From NCBI RefSeq assembly GCF_031882575.1, contig NZ_CP134772.1:1507001-1571000 (forward strand): a stretch of 64,000 bases of DNA, written 5' to 3'. This document shows positions 1 to 10,189 of the stretch, in pieces (position 1 is the stretch's first letter; each line of letters starts with the position of its first letter). The DNA is from Pseudomonas sp. VD-NE ins (GTDB taxonomy: Bacteria > Pseudomonadota > Gammaproteobacteria > Pseudomonadales > Pseudomonadaceae). The translations under genes and the position numbers were made by a program. The notes beneath the pieces were generated by a model. The model was not told where the DNA came from, searched no databases, and was given only the letters and a program-made list of their open reading frames with translations.

Positions 1-416
1 TCGCCGACCTTCACTTCGGTCTGGGAAAGCCTGGCTTTGAAGGCAACGTTGGTGCGGCCGAAGTTGTCCGCCGGACGGCCGTCGTGATCCAGCGGCAGCA
101 ATGCCGTGCCGCCGGTGCCTTTACCGCCATCGAGTTTCACCGAATACAGGCCCAGTACATCCATGCCGAAACCGACGGTGCCTTGGGTGAAGCCGGATTT
201 GGCGTCGAGGATGAAGCTCTGCGTCCATTCTTCAGCCTTGCCCTGAGCCTTGGTCGGGTTGGTGAAGTTGCGGTTGATGTAGAAGTTGCGCAGGTTCAGG
301 TTGACCTTGGCCCCTTCGATGAAACCGGCCTCTTCAGCCGCAGCGGGCATTGCCGCGCCGGCCAGGGCCAGGGCGATCAGACCGGGAAATGCGTAAGGCG
401 CAGGGGAGGTTGTCAT
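1..416 (-). CDS. OprD-family outer-membrane porin, 5' part only
   Basis: The first 138 codons of a gene that runs off the left edge. The start at 416 is preceded by an AGAGAG ribosome-binding stretch. The product begins with a signal peptide of about 26 residues (hydrophobic core followed by AMPAAAEE), then a mature N terminus reading GFIEGAKVNLNLRNFYINR. That 'glycine-phenylalanine...LNLRNFY-NR' opening is characteristic of the OprD/OccD-OccK substrate-specific porins of Pseudomonas, which form 18-stranded outer-membrane barrels for uptake of amino acids, peptides or small carboxylates. The substrate cannot be inferred from this fragment. It is transcribed away from the emhABC-like operon, with a REPIN between them. 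Confidence 0.8.
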   Translation of the reverse strand, partial: MTTSPAPYAFPGLIALALAGAAMPAAAEEAGFIEGAKVNLNLRNFYINRNFTNPTKAQGKAEEWTQSFILDAKSGFTQGTVGFGMDVLGLYSVKLDGGKGTGGTALLPLDHDGRPADNFGRTNVAFKARLSQTEVKVG

Positions 417-682
417 AGCTGGGGTCTCTCTTGTTTTTTTAAGGCGAACGGGGGCGCTGCCACCGGTTTTCGGGGTGCAGACCTGGAAAGTATTCAGAGG
501 TGAAACGACGGCAATCAGCCGGACGGGGCAGGGCGCGGGAGCATGGTGTCGAACCTGTTGTTATTGGTTTTGTGGAGCGAATGGTGCGGGGGGCGGATGT
601 TCGGATTCAATTGGCTAAAGCGGGTTTTGGGCGATTATCGAACGCAAGATTCAGTTGGATTTTATGGTGTCTGTGAGGGCCT
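417..682. other. Intergenic stretch upstream of the porin
   Basis: Contains the presumptive promoter and ribosome-binding site of the porin gene (minus strand). I see no convincing open reading frame, RNA gene or strong hairpin here. The first REP unit begins at about 683. Confidence 0.4.
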
Positions 683-775
683 CATCGCTGGCAAGCCAGC
701 TCCCACAGGTTTTTGTGTCGTTCACAATGTTGGGTACACCACAGAACATTGTGGGAGCTGGCTTGCCAGCGATGG
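683..775. repeat. REPIN, family A (inverted REP pair)
   Basis: Two REP units in inverted orientation at 684-709 and 750-774, each built on the core GTGGGAGCTGGCTTGCCAGC and its complement, with an unrelated spacer. This is the commonest of three REP families in the window; nine family-A pairs are seen. Confidence 0.9.
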
Positions 776-811
776 GGCCTGCCCAGACAACACACCTTTC
801 TGCCAGGCAAC

Positions 812-836
812 AAAAAGCCCACCAATCGGTGGGCTC
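812..836 (-). terminator. Rho-independent terminator of the emhABC-like operon
   Basis: Minus-strand hairpin with arms AGCCCACC / GGTGGGCT, followed by a T run in the transcribed direction. It lies 19 bases past the stop of the outer-membrane factor gene. Confidence 0.85.
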
Positions 837-854
837 CTTGTTTTCACCTGATGA

Positions 855-2315
855 TCAGAACAACTTCATCTTCGGCGCTTCTTCTTTCAGCGGTTCGTTC
901 TGCGCGGTCTGCGCATTCCAGCCACCACCCAAGGCCTTGTACAGGTTGACCGCACTGGTCAGCTGCGCGAGGCGGTCGGTGATCAGCGCTTGTTGCGCGC
1001 TGAACAGCTGACGCTGGGCATCGAGGAAGGTCAGGTTGCTGTCGACGCCGATGCGGTAGCGACGCTCGGCCAGACGGTAGTAATCCTGGTTGGCCGCGAC
1101 AAAGTCACGCTGCGCTTGCAACTGCTCGGTGTAGGTCTGGCGTGCGGCCAGGCCATCGGCGACTTCCTGGAAGGCCGTTTGAATGGACTTCTCGTAGTTC
1201 GCCACGCCGATGTCCTTCTGGATCTTGGCGTAGTCGAGGCTGGCGCGCAGGCTGCCGGCGTTGAAGATCGGCAGGTTGATCTGCGGCTGGAACAGCCACG
1301 TCCCCGAACCACCCTTGAACAGGCCGGACAGGTCTGGGCTCAGGCTGCCCGCATTGGCGGTCAGGCTGATGCTCGGGAAGAACGCTGCACGGGCCGCGCC
1401 GATGTTGGCGTTGGCCGCTTTCAGGTTGTATTCCGCTTGCAGGATATCCGGACGACGTTGCAGCAGGTCCGAAGGCAGACCGGCCGGTACGTCGCTGAGC
1501 AGGTCATCGGACAGCGGTTTGGCCGCTTGCAGGTTGGCCGGGATACCGGTACCGAGCAGCAGCGTCAGGCTGTTTTCGTCCTGCGCGACCTGGCGGGTGT
1601 AACGCGCCAGTTGGGCACGGGCGTTTTCCACCGAAGTACGCGACTGCGCCAGATCCAGTGCCGAAGCGACACCGACTTCGTTGCTGCGGCTGGTCAGCTT
1701 GTAGCTTTCTTCGAAGGCACCGAGGGTGTCTTGGGTCAGCTTGAGCAGTTCCTTGTCCGCTTGCCAGGTCAGATAAGCGTTGGCGACGCTGGCAACCAGA
1801 CTGATCTGGGTGCTGCGGCGTGCTTCTTCAGTGGCGAAGTATTGTTGCAGCGCTTGCTCGCTCAGGCTGCGAACGCGACCGAACAGGTCGAGTTCGTAAG
1901 CGCTGATACCGACGGTGGCGGAGTAGGAGCTGGTGATGCTCGACTCGCCGGTCTGCGAAGCACGGGCCGGAACCCGCTGACGGCTGCCGCTGGCGTTGGC
2001 CGAAACCGCCGGGAACAGATCGGCGCGCTGGATGCGGTATTGAGCCGCATAGGCGTCGATGTTCAGCGCCGCGACACGCAGGTCGCGGTTGTTTTCCAGG
2101 GACACCTGGATCAGCTGTTGCAGGGCAGGGTCATGGAAAAACTGCTTCCAGCCTTGCTCGGCAGCGGCCTGCGCCGGAGCCTGGGCCGGCGAGTACGCCG
2201 GCCCCTGCGGGTACTGACCTGCGACCGGAGCCTCAGGCTGCTGATAGTCAGGTATCAGCGAGCAACCGCTCAGCACGAAGGCGGCGACTGCGATGGAGAG
2301 TAGCGACTTGCTCAT
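855..2315 (-). CDS. emhC: RND efflux outer-membrane factor, OprM/TtgC/EmhC type
   Basis: Outer-membrane channel of a tripartite multidrug pump, 486 residues, the usual OprM length. A lipoprotein signal peptide ends in lipobox LSGC with the acylated cysteine at residue 18. The body shows the two repeated OMF halves with typical phrases such as [34 protein letters not shown] and [12 protein letters not shown]. The start ATG overlaps the stop of the pump gene by four bases (ATGA), so translation is probably coupled. It is the last gene of a three-gene operon closed by the terminator at 812-836. Sequence resemblance is strongest to P. putida TtgC and P. fluorescens EmhC as I remember them. The symbol reflects the fluorescens naming; ttgC or oprM would be equivalent. 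Confidence 0.93.
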   Translation of the reverse strand: MSKSLLSIAVAAFVLSGCSLIPDYQQPEAPVAGQYPQGPAYSPAQAPAQAAAEQGWKQFFHDPALQQLIQVSLENNRDLRVAALNIDAYAAQYRIQRADLFPAVSANASGSRQRVPARASQTGESSITSSYSATVGISAYELDLFGRVRSLSEQALQQYFATEEARRSTQISLVASVANAYLTWQADKELLKLTQDTLGAFEESYKLTSRSNEVGVASALDLAQSRTSVENARAQLARYTRQVAQDENSLTLLLGTGIPANLQAAKPLSDDLLSDVPAGLPSDLLQRRPDILQAEYNLKAANANIGAARAAFFPSISLTANAGSLSPDLSGLFKGGSGTWLFQPQINLPIFNAGSLRASLDYAKIQKDIGVANYEKSIQTAFQEVADGLAARQTYTEQLQAQRDFVAANQDYYRLAERRYRIGVDSNLTFLDAQRQLFSAQQALITDRLAQLTSAVNLYKALGGGWNAQTAQNEPLKEEAPKMKLF

Positions 2316-5300
2316 TGGCCAGCCTCTTTAGGAGTTTCAGTCGTTTCATCCTCGTCAGCGATCTTACGCTGGCCGATGGACGAAACCGTAACGAAGAACA
2401 GTGGGACCCAGAAGATCGCCAGGATCGTGGCCGTGAGCATACCGCCAATCACGCCCGTACCGATCGCATGTTGACTGCCTGAACCGGCGCCGGTGGAGAT
2501 CGCCAACGGTACAACACCGAGGACGAAGGCCAGCGAGGTCATGATGATCGGTCGCAGACGCATGCGGCAGGCTTCGATCGCCGCATCACGCAGGCTGCGT
2601 CCCTGTTCATGCAGTTCCTTGGCGAACTCGACGATCAGAATGGCGTTTTTAGCCGCCAGACCGATGGTCGTCAACAGCCCCACCTGGAAGTACACGTCGT
2701 TGGACAGCCCGCGCAGGCTGGTGGCCAGCAGCGCACCGATGATCCCCAGCGGTACCACGAGCATAACCGCGATCGGAATCGACCAGCTCTCGTACAGCGC
2801 CGCCAGACACAGGAACACCATCAGCAGCGACAGGGCGTACAGCGCCGGTGCTTGCGAACCCGACAGACGTTCCTCATAGGACAGACCGGTCCAGGAGATA
2901 CCGACACCGGCCGGCAGCTTCTTGGCGATCGCTTCGACTTCGGCCATCGCTTCACCGGTGGAATAACCCGGCGCCGGAGAGCCGAGCACTTCCATCGCTT
3001 CTACGCCGTTGTAACGGGCCAGCTTCGGCGAACCGTAGATCCACTCGCCTTTGGCGAACGCGGAGAACGGCACCATGGTCCCGGCGTTGTTGCGCACGTA
3101 CCATTTCTTCAGGTCTTCAGGGCTCATGCGAGCACCGGCCTGACCTTGCACGTAAACCTTCTTCACACGACCACGGTCGATGAAGTCGTTGACGTAGCTA
3201 CTACCGAAGGAGATCGACAGCGTGCTGTTGATGTCGGTGAGGCTCAAGCCAAGGGCCTGGGCTTTCTCGTCGTCGATTTCCAGGTGGTATTGCGGTTCAT
3301 CGTTCAGGCCGTTCGGACGCACCTGATAGAGCACCTTGCTCTGAGCGGCGAGGCCGAGGAACTGGTTACGCGCTTCCATCAGCTTGTCGTGACCGATACC
3401 GGCGCGGTCCTGCAGGAACACGTCAAAACCGGTGGCGTTACCCAGCTCCAGTACCGCAGGCGGGGCGAAAGCGAACACCATGGCATCGCGGAAACTGAAG
3501 AAGTGTTGCTGGGCTCGTTGGGCCAGGGCAAACACGCTGTTGTCCGAGTTACGCTCGTCCCACGGCTTGAGCATGATGAACGCCAGACCCGAGCTCTGAC
3601 CGCGACCGGCGAAGTTGAAGCCGTTCACGGTGAACACCGAGGACACCGCGCCTGCTTCTTTATCCAGCAGGTAGCTGCGCATTTCGTCGATCACCACCTG
3701 AGTACGCTCGGCACTCGAACCGGCCGGGGTCTGGACTTGGGCGAACAGTACGCCCTGGTCTTCTTCCGGCAGGAACGCGGTTGGAATGCGGGTGAACAGC
3801 CAGATCATGCCGACCACGATCAGCAGATAGGCCAGCAGGTACGGCGCTTTGCGCGACAGCATGTTGCCGACACCGCGCTCGTAGCTCTGCACACCGCGAT
3901 CGAAATTGCGGTTGAACCAGCCAAAGAAACCTTTCTTCGGCGTGCCGTGCTCACCTTTCGGAATCGCCTTGAGCATGGTCGCGCAAAGGGCCGGGGTGAA
4001 GATCAGCGCCACCATCACCGACAGGGCCATGGCCGAGACGATGGTGATCGAGAACTGCTTGTAGATCACACCGGTGGAGCCGCTGAAGAACGCCATCGGC
4101 AGCAGTACCGCCGACAGCACCAGCGCAATACCGACCAGTGCGCCCTGGATCTGGCCCATGGACTTTTTGGTCGCTTCCTTCGGTGACAAGCCTTCTTCGC
4201 TCATCACCCGCTCGACGTTTTCCACCACAACGATGGCGTCGTCCACCAGCAAACCGATGGCCAGCACCATACCGAACATGGTCAGGGTGTTGATGCTGAA
4301 ACCGAAGGCCGCGAGGATGCCGAACGTACCGAGCAATACCACCGGCACCGTCATCGTGGTGATGACCGTGGCGCGGAAGTTCTGCAGGAACAGGAACATC
4401 ACCAGGAACACCAGCACGATCGCTTCGACCAGGGTTTCAACCACACCTTTGATCGACTCGGTCACCACCGGAGTGGTGTCGTACGGGAATACCACTTCCA
4501 TGCCTTGCGGGAAGAACGGCTTGAGGTCGTCAATCGTCTTGCGCAGCGCCTTGGCGGTGTCGAGGGCGTTGGCACCGTTGGCCAGTTTTACCGCCAGACC
4601 AGAAGCCGGGCTGCCGTTGAACTGCGCAGAAATGCTCGAGTTTTCACCGCCCAGACCAACGTCAGCGACGTCGCCGACCCGCACTTGCGAGCCGTCCTGG
4701 TTAACCTTCAGCAGAATCGCCTTGAACTGCTCGGCAGTCTGCAGACGGGTCTTGCCGATGATCGTGGCGTTCAGTTGCTGGCCTGGCAGCGCCGGCAAAC
4801 CGCCGAGCTGACCGGACGACACCTGGACGTTCTGCGCCGAGATCGCGGTGCTGACATCGCCCGGGGTCAGGTTGTACTTGTTCAACTTGGCCGGATCGAG
4901 CCAGATGCGCATCGCGTACTGGGCACCGAAGACCTGGAAGTCACCGACACCGGCGGTCCGCGAGATCGGATCCTGCATGTTCGACACGATGTAGTTGGAC
5001 AAGTCGTCCTTGGTCATGCTGCCGTCACGCGATACCACGCCGATAACCAAGAGGAAGTTTTTCACTGCCTTGGTCACGCGGATACCTTGTTGCTGCACTT
5101 CCTGCGGCAACAGCGGGGTGGCGAGGTTCAGCTTGTTCTGAACCTGCACCTGCGCGGTGTCGGAGTTGGTGCCTTGCTCGAAGGTCGCGGTGATGGTCAT
5201 GCTGCCGTCGGAGTTACTCTCCGAAGACACATAACGCAGGTTGTCGATACCGTTGAGCTGCTGCTCGATCACCTGGACCACGGTGTCCTGCACGGTTTGC

Positions 5301-5461
5301 GCCGAAGCGCCCGGGTAGGTCACGGAGATCGCAATGGCCGGCGGCGCAATGCTCGGGTACTGGTTGATCGGCAGTTTCAGGATCGAAAGTGCCCCGACCA
5401 GCATGATCACCAGGGCAATTACCCAGGCGAAAATCGGACGGTCGATGAAGAATTTTGACAT
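2312..5461 (-). CDS. emhB: RND multidrug efflux pump, inner-membrane transporter (MexB/TtgB/EmhB type)
   Basis: Proton-driven resistance-nodulation-division pump of 1049 residues, the standard HAE1 length. The N terminus [18 protein letters not shown] is the typical first transmembrane helix. The proton-relay aspartate pair is visible in [16 protein letters not shown] (around residues 407-408), and the TM10 lysine in [15 protein letters not shown] (around 939). Two large periplasmic loops flank the duplicated 12-helix core. It captures hydrophobic drugs, solvents or aromatic compounds from the periplasm and inner membrane and passes them to the outer-membrane factor. The start is 3 bases after the stop of the fusion-protein gene, and its Shine-Dalgarno sequence (GGGGAG) lies inside the end of that gene, indicating one operon. 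Substrate range cannot be deduced from the sequence. Confidence 0.96.
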   Translation of the reverse strand: MSKFFIDRPIFAWVIALVIMLVGALSILKLPINQYPSIAPPAIAISVTYPGASAQTVQDTVVQVIEQQLNGIDNLRYVSSESNSDGSMTITATFEQGTNSDTAQVQVQNKLNLATPLLPQEVQQQGIRVTKAVKNFLLVIGVVSRDGSMTKDDLSNYIVSNMQDPISRTAGVGDFQVFGAQYAMRIWLDPAKLNKYNLTPGDVSTAISAQNVQVSSGQLGGLPALPGQQLNATIIGKTRLQTAEQFKAILLKVNQDGSQVRVGDVADVGLGGENSSISAQFNGSPASGLAVKLANGANALDTAKALRKTIDDLKPFFPQGMEVVFPYDTTPVVTESIKGVVETLVEAIVLVFLVMFLFLQNFRATVITTMTVPVVLLGTFGILAAFGFSINTLTMFGMVLAIGLLVDDAIVVVENVERVMSEEGLSPKEATKKSMGQIQGALVGIALVLSAVLLPMAFFSGSTGVIYKQFSITIVSAMALSVMVALIFTPALCATMLKAIPKGEHGTPKKGFFGWFNRNFDRGVQSYERGVGNMLSRKAPYLLAYLLIVVGMIWLFTRIPTAFLPEEDQGVLFAQVQTPAGSSAERTQVVIDEMRSYLLDKEAGAVSSVFTVNGFNFAGRGQSSGLAFIMLKPWDERNSDNSVFALAQRAQQHFFSFRDAMVFAFAPPAVLELGNATGFDVFLQDRAGIGHDKLMEARNQFLGLAAQSKVLYQVRPNGLNDEPQYHLEIDDEKAQALGLSLTDINSTLSISFGSSYVNDFIDRGRVKKVYVQGQAGARMSPEDLKKWYVRNNAGTMVPFSAFAKGEWIYGSPKLARYNGVEAMEVLGSPAPGYSTGEAMAEVEAIAKKLPAGVGISWTGLSYEERLSGSQAPALYALSLLMVFLCLAALYESWSIPIAVMLVVPLGIIGALLATSLRGLSNDVYFQVGLLTTIGLAAKNAILIVEFAKELHEQGRSLRDAAIEACRMRLRPIIMTSLAFVLGVVPLAISTGAGSGSQHAIGTGVIGGMLTATILAIFWVPLFFVTVSSIGQRKIADEDETTETPKEAGQ

Positions 5462-5464
5462 GAG

Positions 5465-6622
5465 TTACTCCCCTTTGCCGCCGTAGGCTTTATCAGCTGC
5501 CTGAGCGGGTGCCGGGTTCTTTTTGCCAACGTTGGTCGCTTCGGTCGGATTGACCTGAACACCTGGACGCACGTATTGCAGGCCTTCGGTGATCAGACGA
5601 TCGCCAGCCTTCAGGCCATCTTCGATCAGCCACTGGCTGCCGACGGTGCGGCTGGCCTTGAGCTGACGCAGTTCGACCTTGTTGTCGGCGCCGACGACCA
5701 GTGCGGTCGGGGTGCCTTTGAGGTCACGGGTCACGCCTTGTTGCGGCGCCAGAATGGCCGCAGCGTTGACGCCGGCCTGCAGCTGGGCGCGAACGAACAT
5801 GCCCGGCAGCAGGGTGTGATCCGGGTTCGGGAACACCGCGCGCAGGGTTACGGAACCGGTAGTCGGGTCGACCGTGACTTCGGAGAATTCCAGCTTACCG
5901 TCGAGCTTGTACTGGCTGCCGTCTTCCAGGGTCAGTTTGACCGCTGCCGAGTTTTCGCCGGATTTCTGCAGGCGACCGCTTTCCAGCTCGCGGCGCAACT
6001 CCAGCAGCTCAACCGAGGACTGGGTGACGTCGACGTAGATCGGGTCCAGTTGCTGAATCGTCGCCATTGCGTCGGTCTGGCCATTGCTGACCAGTGCACC
6101 TTCGGTCACCGAAGAACGGCCGATGCGGCCGGAGATCGGTGCGTAGACCTTGGTGTAACGCACGTTGATCTGCGCGCTCTGCAAGGATGCTTCCGACTCC
6201 ATGCGGTTGGACACGGCGGTGTCGTATTCCTGACGGCTCACGGCCTGCTCGTCGACCAGTTGCTTGTAGCGGTCAGAGATCGACTTGGTCGAACGCAGGT
6301 TGGCTTCGGCGCTTTTCAGGGTCGCTTCATAGACCGACGGATCAATCTGATACAGCTGCTGGCCGGCTTTGACATCGCCGCCTTCCTTGAACAGACGCTT
6401 GAGAATGATGCCGTTGACCTGCGGTCGAACTTCCGCGATGCGGTACGCACTGGTGCGGCCCGGCAGTTCGGAGGTGAGGGTAAACGCTTGTGGTTGCAGG
6501 GTGACGACGCCGACCTGAGGCGGTGGAGCGGCCGGTGCCGCTTCTTCCTTTTTACATCCGCTGAGCAGCGATGCCAGGGCGACGGCAGTGACCAGAGCGG
6601 TAACAGCTGGCTTGAATTGCAT
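5465..6622 (-). CDS. emhA: RND efflux periplasmic adaptor (MexA/TtgA/EmhA type)
   Basis: Membrane fusion protein linking the pump to the outer-membrane channel. I start it at the ATG at 6622 (385 residues), because a GAGGA ribosome-binding site precedes it and the product then opens with a clean lipoprotein signal ending LLSGC (cysteine 23); a longer reading from 6658 adds 12 implausible residues. Lipoyl-type halves and the alpha-helical hairpin are recognisable in the segments ILKRLFKEGGDVKAGQQLYQID and VYAPISGRIGRSSVTEGALV. It is the first gene of the operon and faces the repressor gene across the operator at 6711-6745. Its C terminus is Lys/Ala/Pro-rich, as usual for Pseudomonas members. 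Confidence 0.94.
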   Translation of the reverse strand: MQFKPAVTALVTAVALASLLSGCKKEEAAPAAPPPQVGVVTLQPQAFTLTSELPGRTSAYRIAEVRPQVNGIILKRLFKEGGDVKAGQQLYQIDPSVYEATLKSAEANLRSTKSISDRYKQLVDEQAVSRQEYDTAVSNRMESEASLQSAQINVRYTKVYAPISGRIGRSSVTEGALVSNGQTDAMATIQQLDPIYVDVTQSSVELLELRRELESGRLQKSGENSAAVKLTLEDGSQYKLDGKLEFSEVTVDPTTGSVTLRAVFPNPDHTLLPGMFVRAQLQAGVNAAAILAPQQGVTRDLKGTPTALVVGADNKVELRQLKASRTVGSQWLIEDGLKAGDRLITEGLQYVRPGVQVNPTEATNVGKKNPAPAQAADKAYGGKGE

Positions 6623-6710
6623 GAAGATCCTCGGGTCAGGCGCGCGAAAAGCGCACAAGAAGTGTGGAAGGGTAAAAAATAGGTACCGGGTGGATAAGTA
6701 GCTTGCTAAG

Positions 6711-6745
6711 GAATATACTTACGTTCATGGTTGTTTGTAAATACC
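6711..6745. promoter_or_regulatory. Operator/promoter of the emh efflux operon (TtgR-like site)
   Basis: Between the divergent adaptor and repressor genes. Read on the minus strand it contains TATTTACAAACAACCATGAA followed directly by CGTAAGTATATTC. As I remember the P. putida TtgR operator, this is almost the same sequence, and it overlaps the promoters of both genes. The imperfect inverted repeat TTTACAA...GTAAGTA is visible. Prediction: the repressor encoded at 6889 binds here and is released by effector drugs or aromatics. Confidence 0.85.
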
Positions 6746-6888
6746 TTGGCGTCGTACCCACCCTGTTACAAAACTCGTCGCAAGGTTTGAAATTGTAGGC
6801 CGGGGAGCTGATCCGTGAGAGATCGCCCCCTCTTTATTCAGCGGATATTCAGCCATCCCTGAAACATCCTGTTTGAGGTTTTACTGTC

Positions 6889-7521
6889 ATGGTCCGTCGT
6901 ACCAAAGAGGAAGCTCAAGAAACCCGTAGCCAGATTCTGGAAGCGGCGGAGAAAGCCTTTTATGAAAGGGGCGTCGCTCGTACGACGCTGGCCGACATCG
7001 CGACAATGGCCGGCGTCACGCGCGGTGCTATCTACTGGCATTTCAGTAACAAGGCCGATCTGGTCCAGGCCATGCTCGATTCGCTGCGTGAGCCGCTGGA
7101 TGAATTGGCCAGGGCCAGTGAAAGTGAAGATGAGCTCGATCCGCTGGGCTGCATGCGCCAACTGCTGATTCATTTGTTTCATCAAGTTGCGCTGGACCCG
7201 AAAACCCGGCGGATCAACGAAATTCTGTTTCATAAGTGCGAGTTCACCGATGAAATGTGCGATTTGCGCCAGCAGCGCCGGGACGTCAGTCTCGATTGCA
7301 ATGAGCGCATCGCTCTGACGTTGCGTAATGCGGTCAATCGCGGCCAGTTGCCGGAAGATCTCGACACCGCCCGCGCGGCCATCAGCATTCACAGCTATAT
7401 CGATGGCCTTCTGTATGGATGGCTGCTGGCGCCGGACAGCTTTGAGCTGCATGCCGAGGCCGAGCGTTGGGTCGATACAGGGTTGGATATGCTGCGCCTG
7501 AGCCCCAGCCTGCGCAAATGA
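6889..7521 (+). CDS. emhR: TetR-family repressor of the efflux operon (TtgR/EmhR)
   Basis: TetR regulator of 210 residues. The N-terminal helix-turn-helix spans roughly residues 10-55 ([27 protein letters not shown]). The C-terminal ligand domain carries phrases strongly reminiscent of Ttg[29 protein letters not shown] and [17 protein letters not shown]. TtgR binds antibiotics and plant phenolics and lifts repression of the efflux operon and of itself. The divergent position and the shared operator at 6711-6745 support the same role here. Confidence 0.93.
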   Translation: MVRRTKEEAQETRSQILEAAEKAFYERGVARTTLADIATMAGVTRGAIYWHFSNKADLVQAMLDSLREPLDELARASESEDELDPLGCMRQLLIHLFHQVALDPKTRRINEILFHKCEFTDEMCDLRQQRRDVSLDCNERIALTLRNAVNRGQLPEDLDTARAAISIHSYIDGLLYGWLLAPDSFELHAEAERWVDTGLDMLRLSPSLRK

Positions 7522-7660
7522 AACAAAATGCGTAATTGGCACAGGTTATGTCAATTGGCCTGCCTTTATATAGCTTCGCAGCGGGGGGAGTTTAAACGTA
7601 GCGAGCTAGGCATTTTGTAGGGAATTTGTGTCGTCCATGTGAATGAGTGTGAGCCGCTTG

Positions 7661-7822
7661 CCCTCACCCTAGCCCTCTCCCAGAGGTAGAGGGGACTGAC
7701 CGAGGTGTTCTTGCGAGATACGCCGACGTGGAATATCCAGTCGAACTCCGAATTTGAAAACGACACAAATCGGCGCCCTCTCCCTCGGGAGAGGGCTGGG
7801 CGGGCGGCGTTCCGATGAGGGG
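7661..7822 (-). repeat. ~160-bp twin-hairpin element, copy 1 (minus orientation)
   Basis: One of four copies in this window of a non-coding element with a hairpin at each end, built on CCCTCTCCC / GGGAGAGGG. A conserved interior phrase (GGTCAGTCCCCTCT in plus orientation) lies just before the second hairpin. This copy is the reverse complement of copy 3 (44485-44646) over the full ~162 bp with scattered differences. It fills the gap between the repressor gene and the reductase gene. Confidence 0.85.
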
Positions 7823-7865
7823 CTACGTACTCAGCCGCGCAATAACTCTTCCGGCGAACACAAAA

Positions 7866-7896
7866 AAGCCCCCGATTTTCTCAAGTCGGGGGGCTT
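7866..7896 (-). terminator. Terminator of the xenB-like gene
   Basis: Strong hairpin with arms AAGCCCCCGA / TCGGGGGGCTT and a T-rich flank in the minus direction, ending 15 bases beyond the stop codon at 7911. Confidence 0.85.
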
Positions 7897-7910
7897 TGTG
7901 TTTCTGCTTC

Positions 7911-8960
7911 TTACAGCGCTGGATAGTCGATATAACCGACCGGGCCTTTGCCGTAGAAAGTTTCCGGACGCGCATCATTCAACGGCGCATCCGCCTTCAA
8001 ACGCGCCGGCAGATCCGGGTTGGCAATGAACGGCACACCAAACGCGACCGCGTCAGCCTTGCCGCTGGCCAGCCATTCATTGGCGCTGTCCTTGGTGAAT
8101 TTTTCGTTGGCGATGTACGGGCCACCGAAAGCTTCTTTCAGTTGCGGACCGAGGCTGTCGGCACCTTCTTTTTCACGAGAGCAGATGAACGCGATGCCGC
8201 GTTTGCCCAGCTCACGAGCCACGTAAGTGAAGGTTTCCGCCAGGTTGTCGTCGCCCATGTCATGGGAGTCAGCGCGCGGTGCCAAGTGCACACCAACGCG
8301 ACCAGCGCCCCAGACTTCGATCGCGGCGTCAGTCACTTCCAGCAGCAGGCGCGCACGGTTTTCCAGCGAGCCACCGTAATTGTCGGTGCGCTGGTTGGTG
8401 CTGCTTTGCAGGAACTGGTCGAGCAGGTAACCGTTGGCGCCGTGGATTTCCACGCCGTCGAAACCGGCAGCCTTGGCGTTCTCGGCACCAGTCCGGTAGG
8501 CGTCGACGATGTCGGCGATTTCAGCGGTTTCCAGGGCACGTGGGGTTGGGTAGTCGGCCAGTGGACGCACCAGGCTGACGTGACCTTTCGGCTGGATGGC
8601 GCTTGGTGCCACTGGTGCTTCACCGTTGAGGTACGACGGGTGGGAAACCCGGCCGACGTGCCACAGTTGCAGGAAGATCTTGCCGCCAGCGCCGTGAATC
8701 GCTTTGGTCACGTTGGCCCAGCCGCGCACTTGATCGTTGGACCAGATACCCGGGGTGTCCGGGTAGCCAACGCCCATCGGCGTTACCGAAGTGGCTTCGC
8801 TGAGGATCAGGCCAGCGGAGGCGCGTTGTACATAATATTCAGCCATCAGCGCGTTCGGCACACGGCCTTCGTCGGCGCGGCAGCGGGTCAGCGGGGCCAT
8901 GATGATGCGGTTGGCCAGCTCGATGTCGCCCAGTTTGATCGGATCAAAAATAGTTGCCAT
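7911..8960 (-). CDS. xenB: Old yellow enzyme family alkene/nitro reductase (XenB type)
   Basis: FMN-dependent, NAD(P)H-using ene-reductase of 349 residues. I start it at the ATG at 8960 (MATIFDPIKLGD), the normal start of the family; an upstream reading adds 19 residues without support. Hallmarks are IIMAPLTRCRADEG near the N terminus, the flavin/substrate segment EIHGANGYLLDQFLQ, and NQRTDNYGGSLENRARLLLE. Relatives reduce the double bond of unsaturated carbonyls, nitrate esters and nitroaromatics. The closest remembered sequence is xenobiotic reductase B of P. fluorescens/P. putida. It lies downstream of an MFS transporter and an ArsR-type regulator on the same strand; the three may form a stress-responsive unit. 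Confidence 0.88.
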   Translation of the reverse strand: MATIFDPIKLGDIELANRIIMAPLTRCRADEGRVPNALMAEYYVQRASAGLILSEATSVTPMGVGYPDTPGIWSNDQVRGWANVTKAIHGAGGKIFLQLWHVGRVSHPSYLNGEAPVAPSAIQPKGHVSLVRPLADYPTPRALETAEIADIVDAYRTGAENAKAAGFDGVEIHGANGYLLDQFLQSSTNQRTDNYGGSLENRARLLLEVTDAAIEVWGAGRVGVHLAPRADSHDMGDDNLAETFTYVARELGKRGIAFICSREKEGADSLGPQLKEAFGGPYIANEKFTKDSANEWLASGKADAVAFGVPFIANPDLPARLKADAPLNDARPETFYGKGPVGYIDYPAL

Positions 8961-8988
8961 GTCTACAACCCTCGTAAGTGGAAAGTAA

Positions 8989-10155
8989 TCAGTTAGTTGC
9001 CGGGGCCAGATCGGCATTGCCGTTCTGACGGAAAGTGATCAAGGTCACCAGCAGGGCGAGCACTGCCAGCGCGGCGGCTGCCAGCGGCACGCTGGTCAGG
9101 CCATAGCCGTGGGCGATGACGCTGCCACCGACCCAGGCGCCAAGCGCGTTGCCGACGTTGAACGCGCCGATGTTCAGGGTTGAAACCAGGTTCGGTGCGG
9201 CTTTGCCGAAGGTCACCACGTTGACTTGCAGCGCCGGTACGGCGGCGAAACACGCGGTGGCCCAGAGGAACAGGGTGATTTCAGTCGGGATCAGCGCGAC
9301 GCTGGTCCAGGTCAGCACGGTGGAGACCACGGCCATGGCGATGAACACGCCGATCAGCGTGGCGGCCATGCCCTTGTCGGCGAGTTTGCCGCCGATGATG
9401 TTGCCGACGGTCAGGCCCAGGCCGATCAGCATCAGCGTCCAGGTCACGCCACGGGGCGACACACCGGTGACTTCGCCGAGCAGCGGGGCGACGTAGGTGA
9501 ACAGAGTGAAGACGGAGGCGGCGAACAGCGCGGTCATGCTCAGTGACAGCCAGATCCCGGCACCTTTGAGGGCGGCGAGTTCGGCACGCATGTCGAGTTT
9601 TTCCTCATCGCGCTTGGCCGGCAGGAAGCGGATCAGGCCGATCAGCGCAATCACACCGATGACGGTGACGGCCCAGAAGGTCGAGCGCCAGCCGTATTGC
9701 TGACCCAGCGCAGTGCCCAGCGGTACACCGAGGACGTTGGCCAGGGTCAGGCCTGTAAACATCAAGGCCACTGCCGAAGCGCGTTTATTCGCTGGTACCA
9801 GATTGGCCGCCACTACCGAACCGATTCCGAAGAACGCACCGTGACACAGCGCGGTGATCACGCGGGCAAACATCAGCACGTTGTAGTCACTGGCAATCGC
9901 ACACAGCAGGTTGCCGACAATAAAGATGCCCATCAATGCGACCAGTGCTGCTTTACGCGGCAGTTTGGCGGTGGCCATGGCCATGAACGGCGCACCGATG
10001 GCCACGCCGAGGGCGTAACCGGTCACCAGCCAGCCGGCACCGGGGATCGACACACCGAGGTCGGCCGCCACATTGGGCAGCAGGCCCATGATGACGAATT
10101 CGGTGGTGCCGATGGCGAAGGCGCTCAAGGCGAGGATGAGGAGCGAGAGGGGCAT
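8989..10155 (-). CDS. MFS transporter, DHA1 (AraJ/YdhP-like) drug/sugar efflux type
   Basis: Major facilitator protein of 388 residues with about 12 hydrophobic segments. The N terminus LSAFAIGTTEFVIMGLLPNVAADLGVSIPGAGWLVTGYALGVAIGAP is the typical opening of the AraJ/YdhP branch of DHA1 exporters. The motif-A-like loop reads ATAKLPRKAAL. The substrate is unknown. It is 28 bases upstream of the reductase start and downstream of the ArsR-family gene, all on the minus strand. Confidence 0.85.
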   Translation of the reverse strand: MPLSLLILALSAFAIGTTEFVIMGLLPNVAADLGVSIPGAGWLVTGYALGVAIGAPFMAMATAKLPRKAALVALMGIFIVGNLLCAIASDYNVLMFARVITALCHGAFFGIGSVVAANLVPANKRASAVALMFTGLTLANVLGVPLGTALGQQYGWRSTFWAVTVIGVIALIGLIRFLPAKRDEEKLDMRAELAALKGAGIWLSLSMTALFAASVFTLFTYVAPLLGEVTGVSPRGVTWTLMLIGLGLTVGNIIGGKLADKGMAATLIGVFIAMAVVSTVLTWTSVALIPTEITLFLWATACFAAVPALQVNVVTFGKAAPNLVSTLNIGAFNVGNALGAWVGGSVIAHGYGLTSVPLAAAALAVLALLVTLITFRQNGNADLAPATN

Positions 10156-10189
10156 GCAGGTTTCCTTGTCGGCTGGCTGACGTTAAGGG

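Noticed and set aside
683..775. REP units as tRNA-like or CRISPR-like structures
   Set aside because: They are inverted REP pairs repeated many times between genes with unrelated spacers; no leader, array or RNA-gene features.
990..2303. Long open frames opposite the efflux, porin and carboxylase genes
   Set aside because: They are antisense shadows produced by high GC content; none has a ribosome-binding site or recognisable product.
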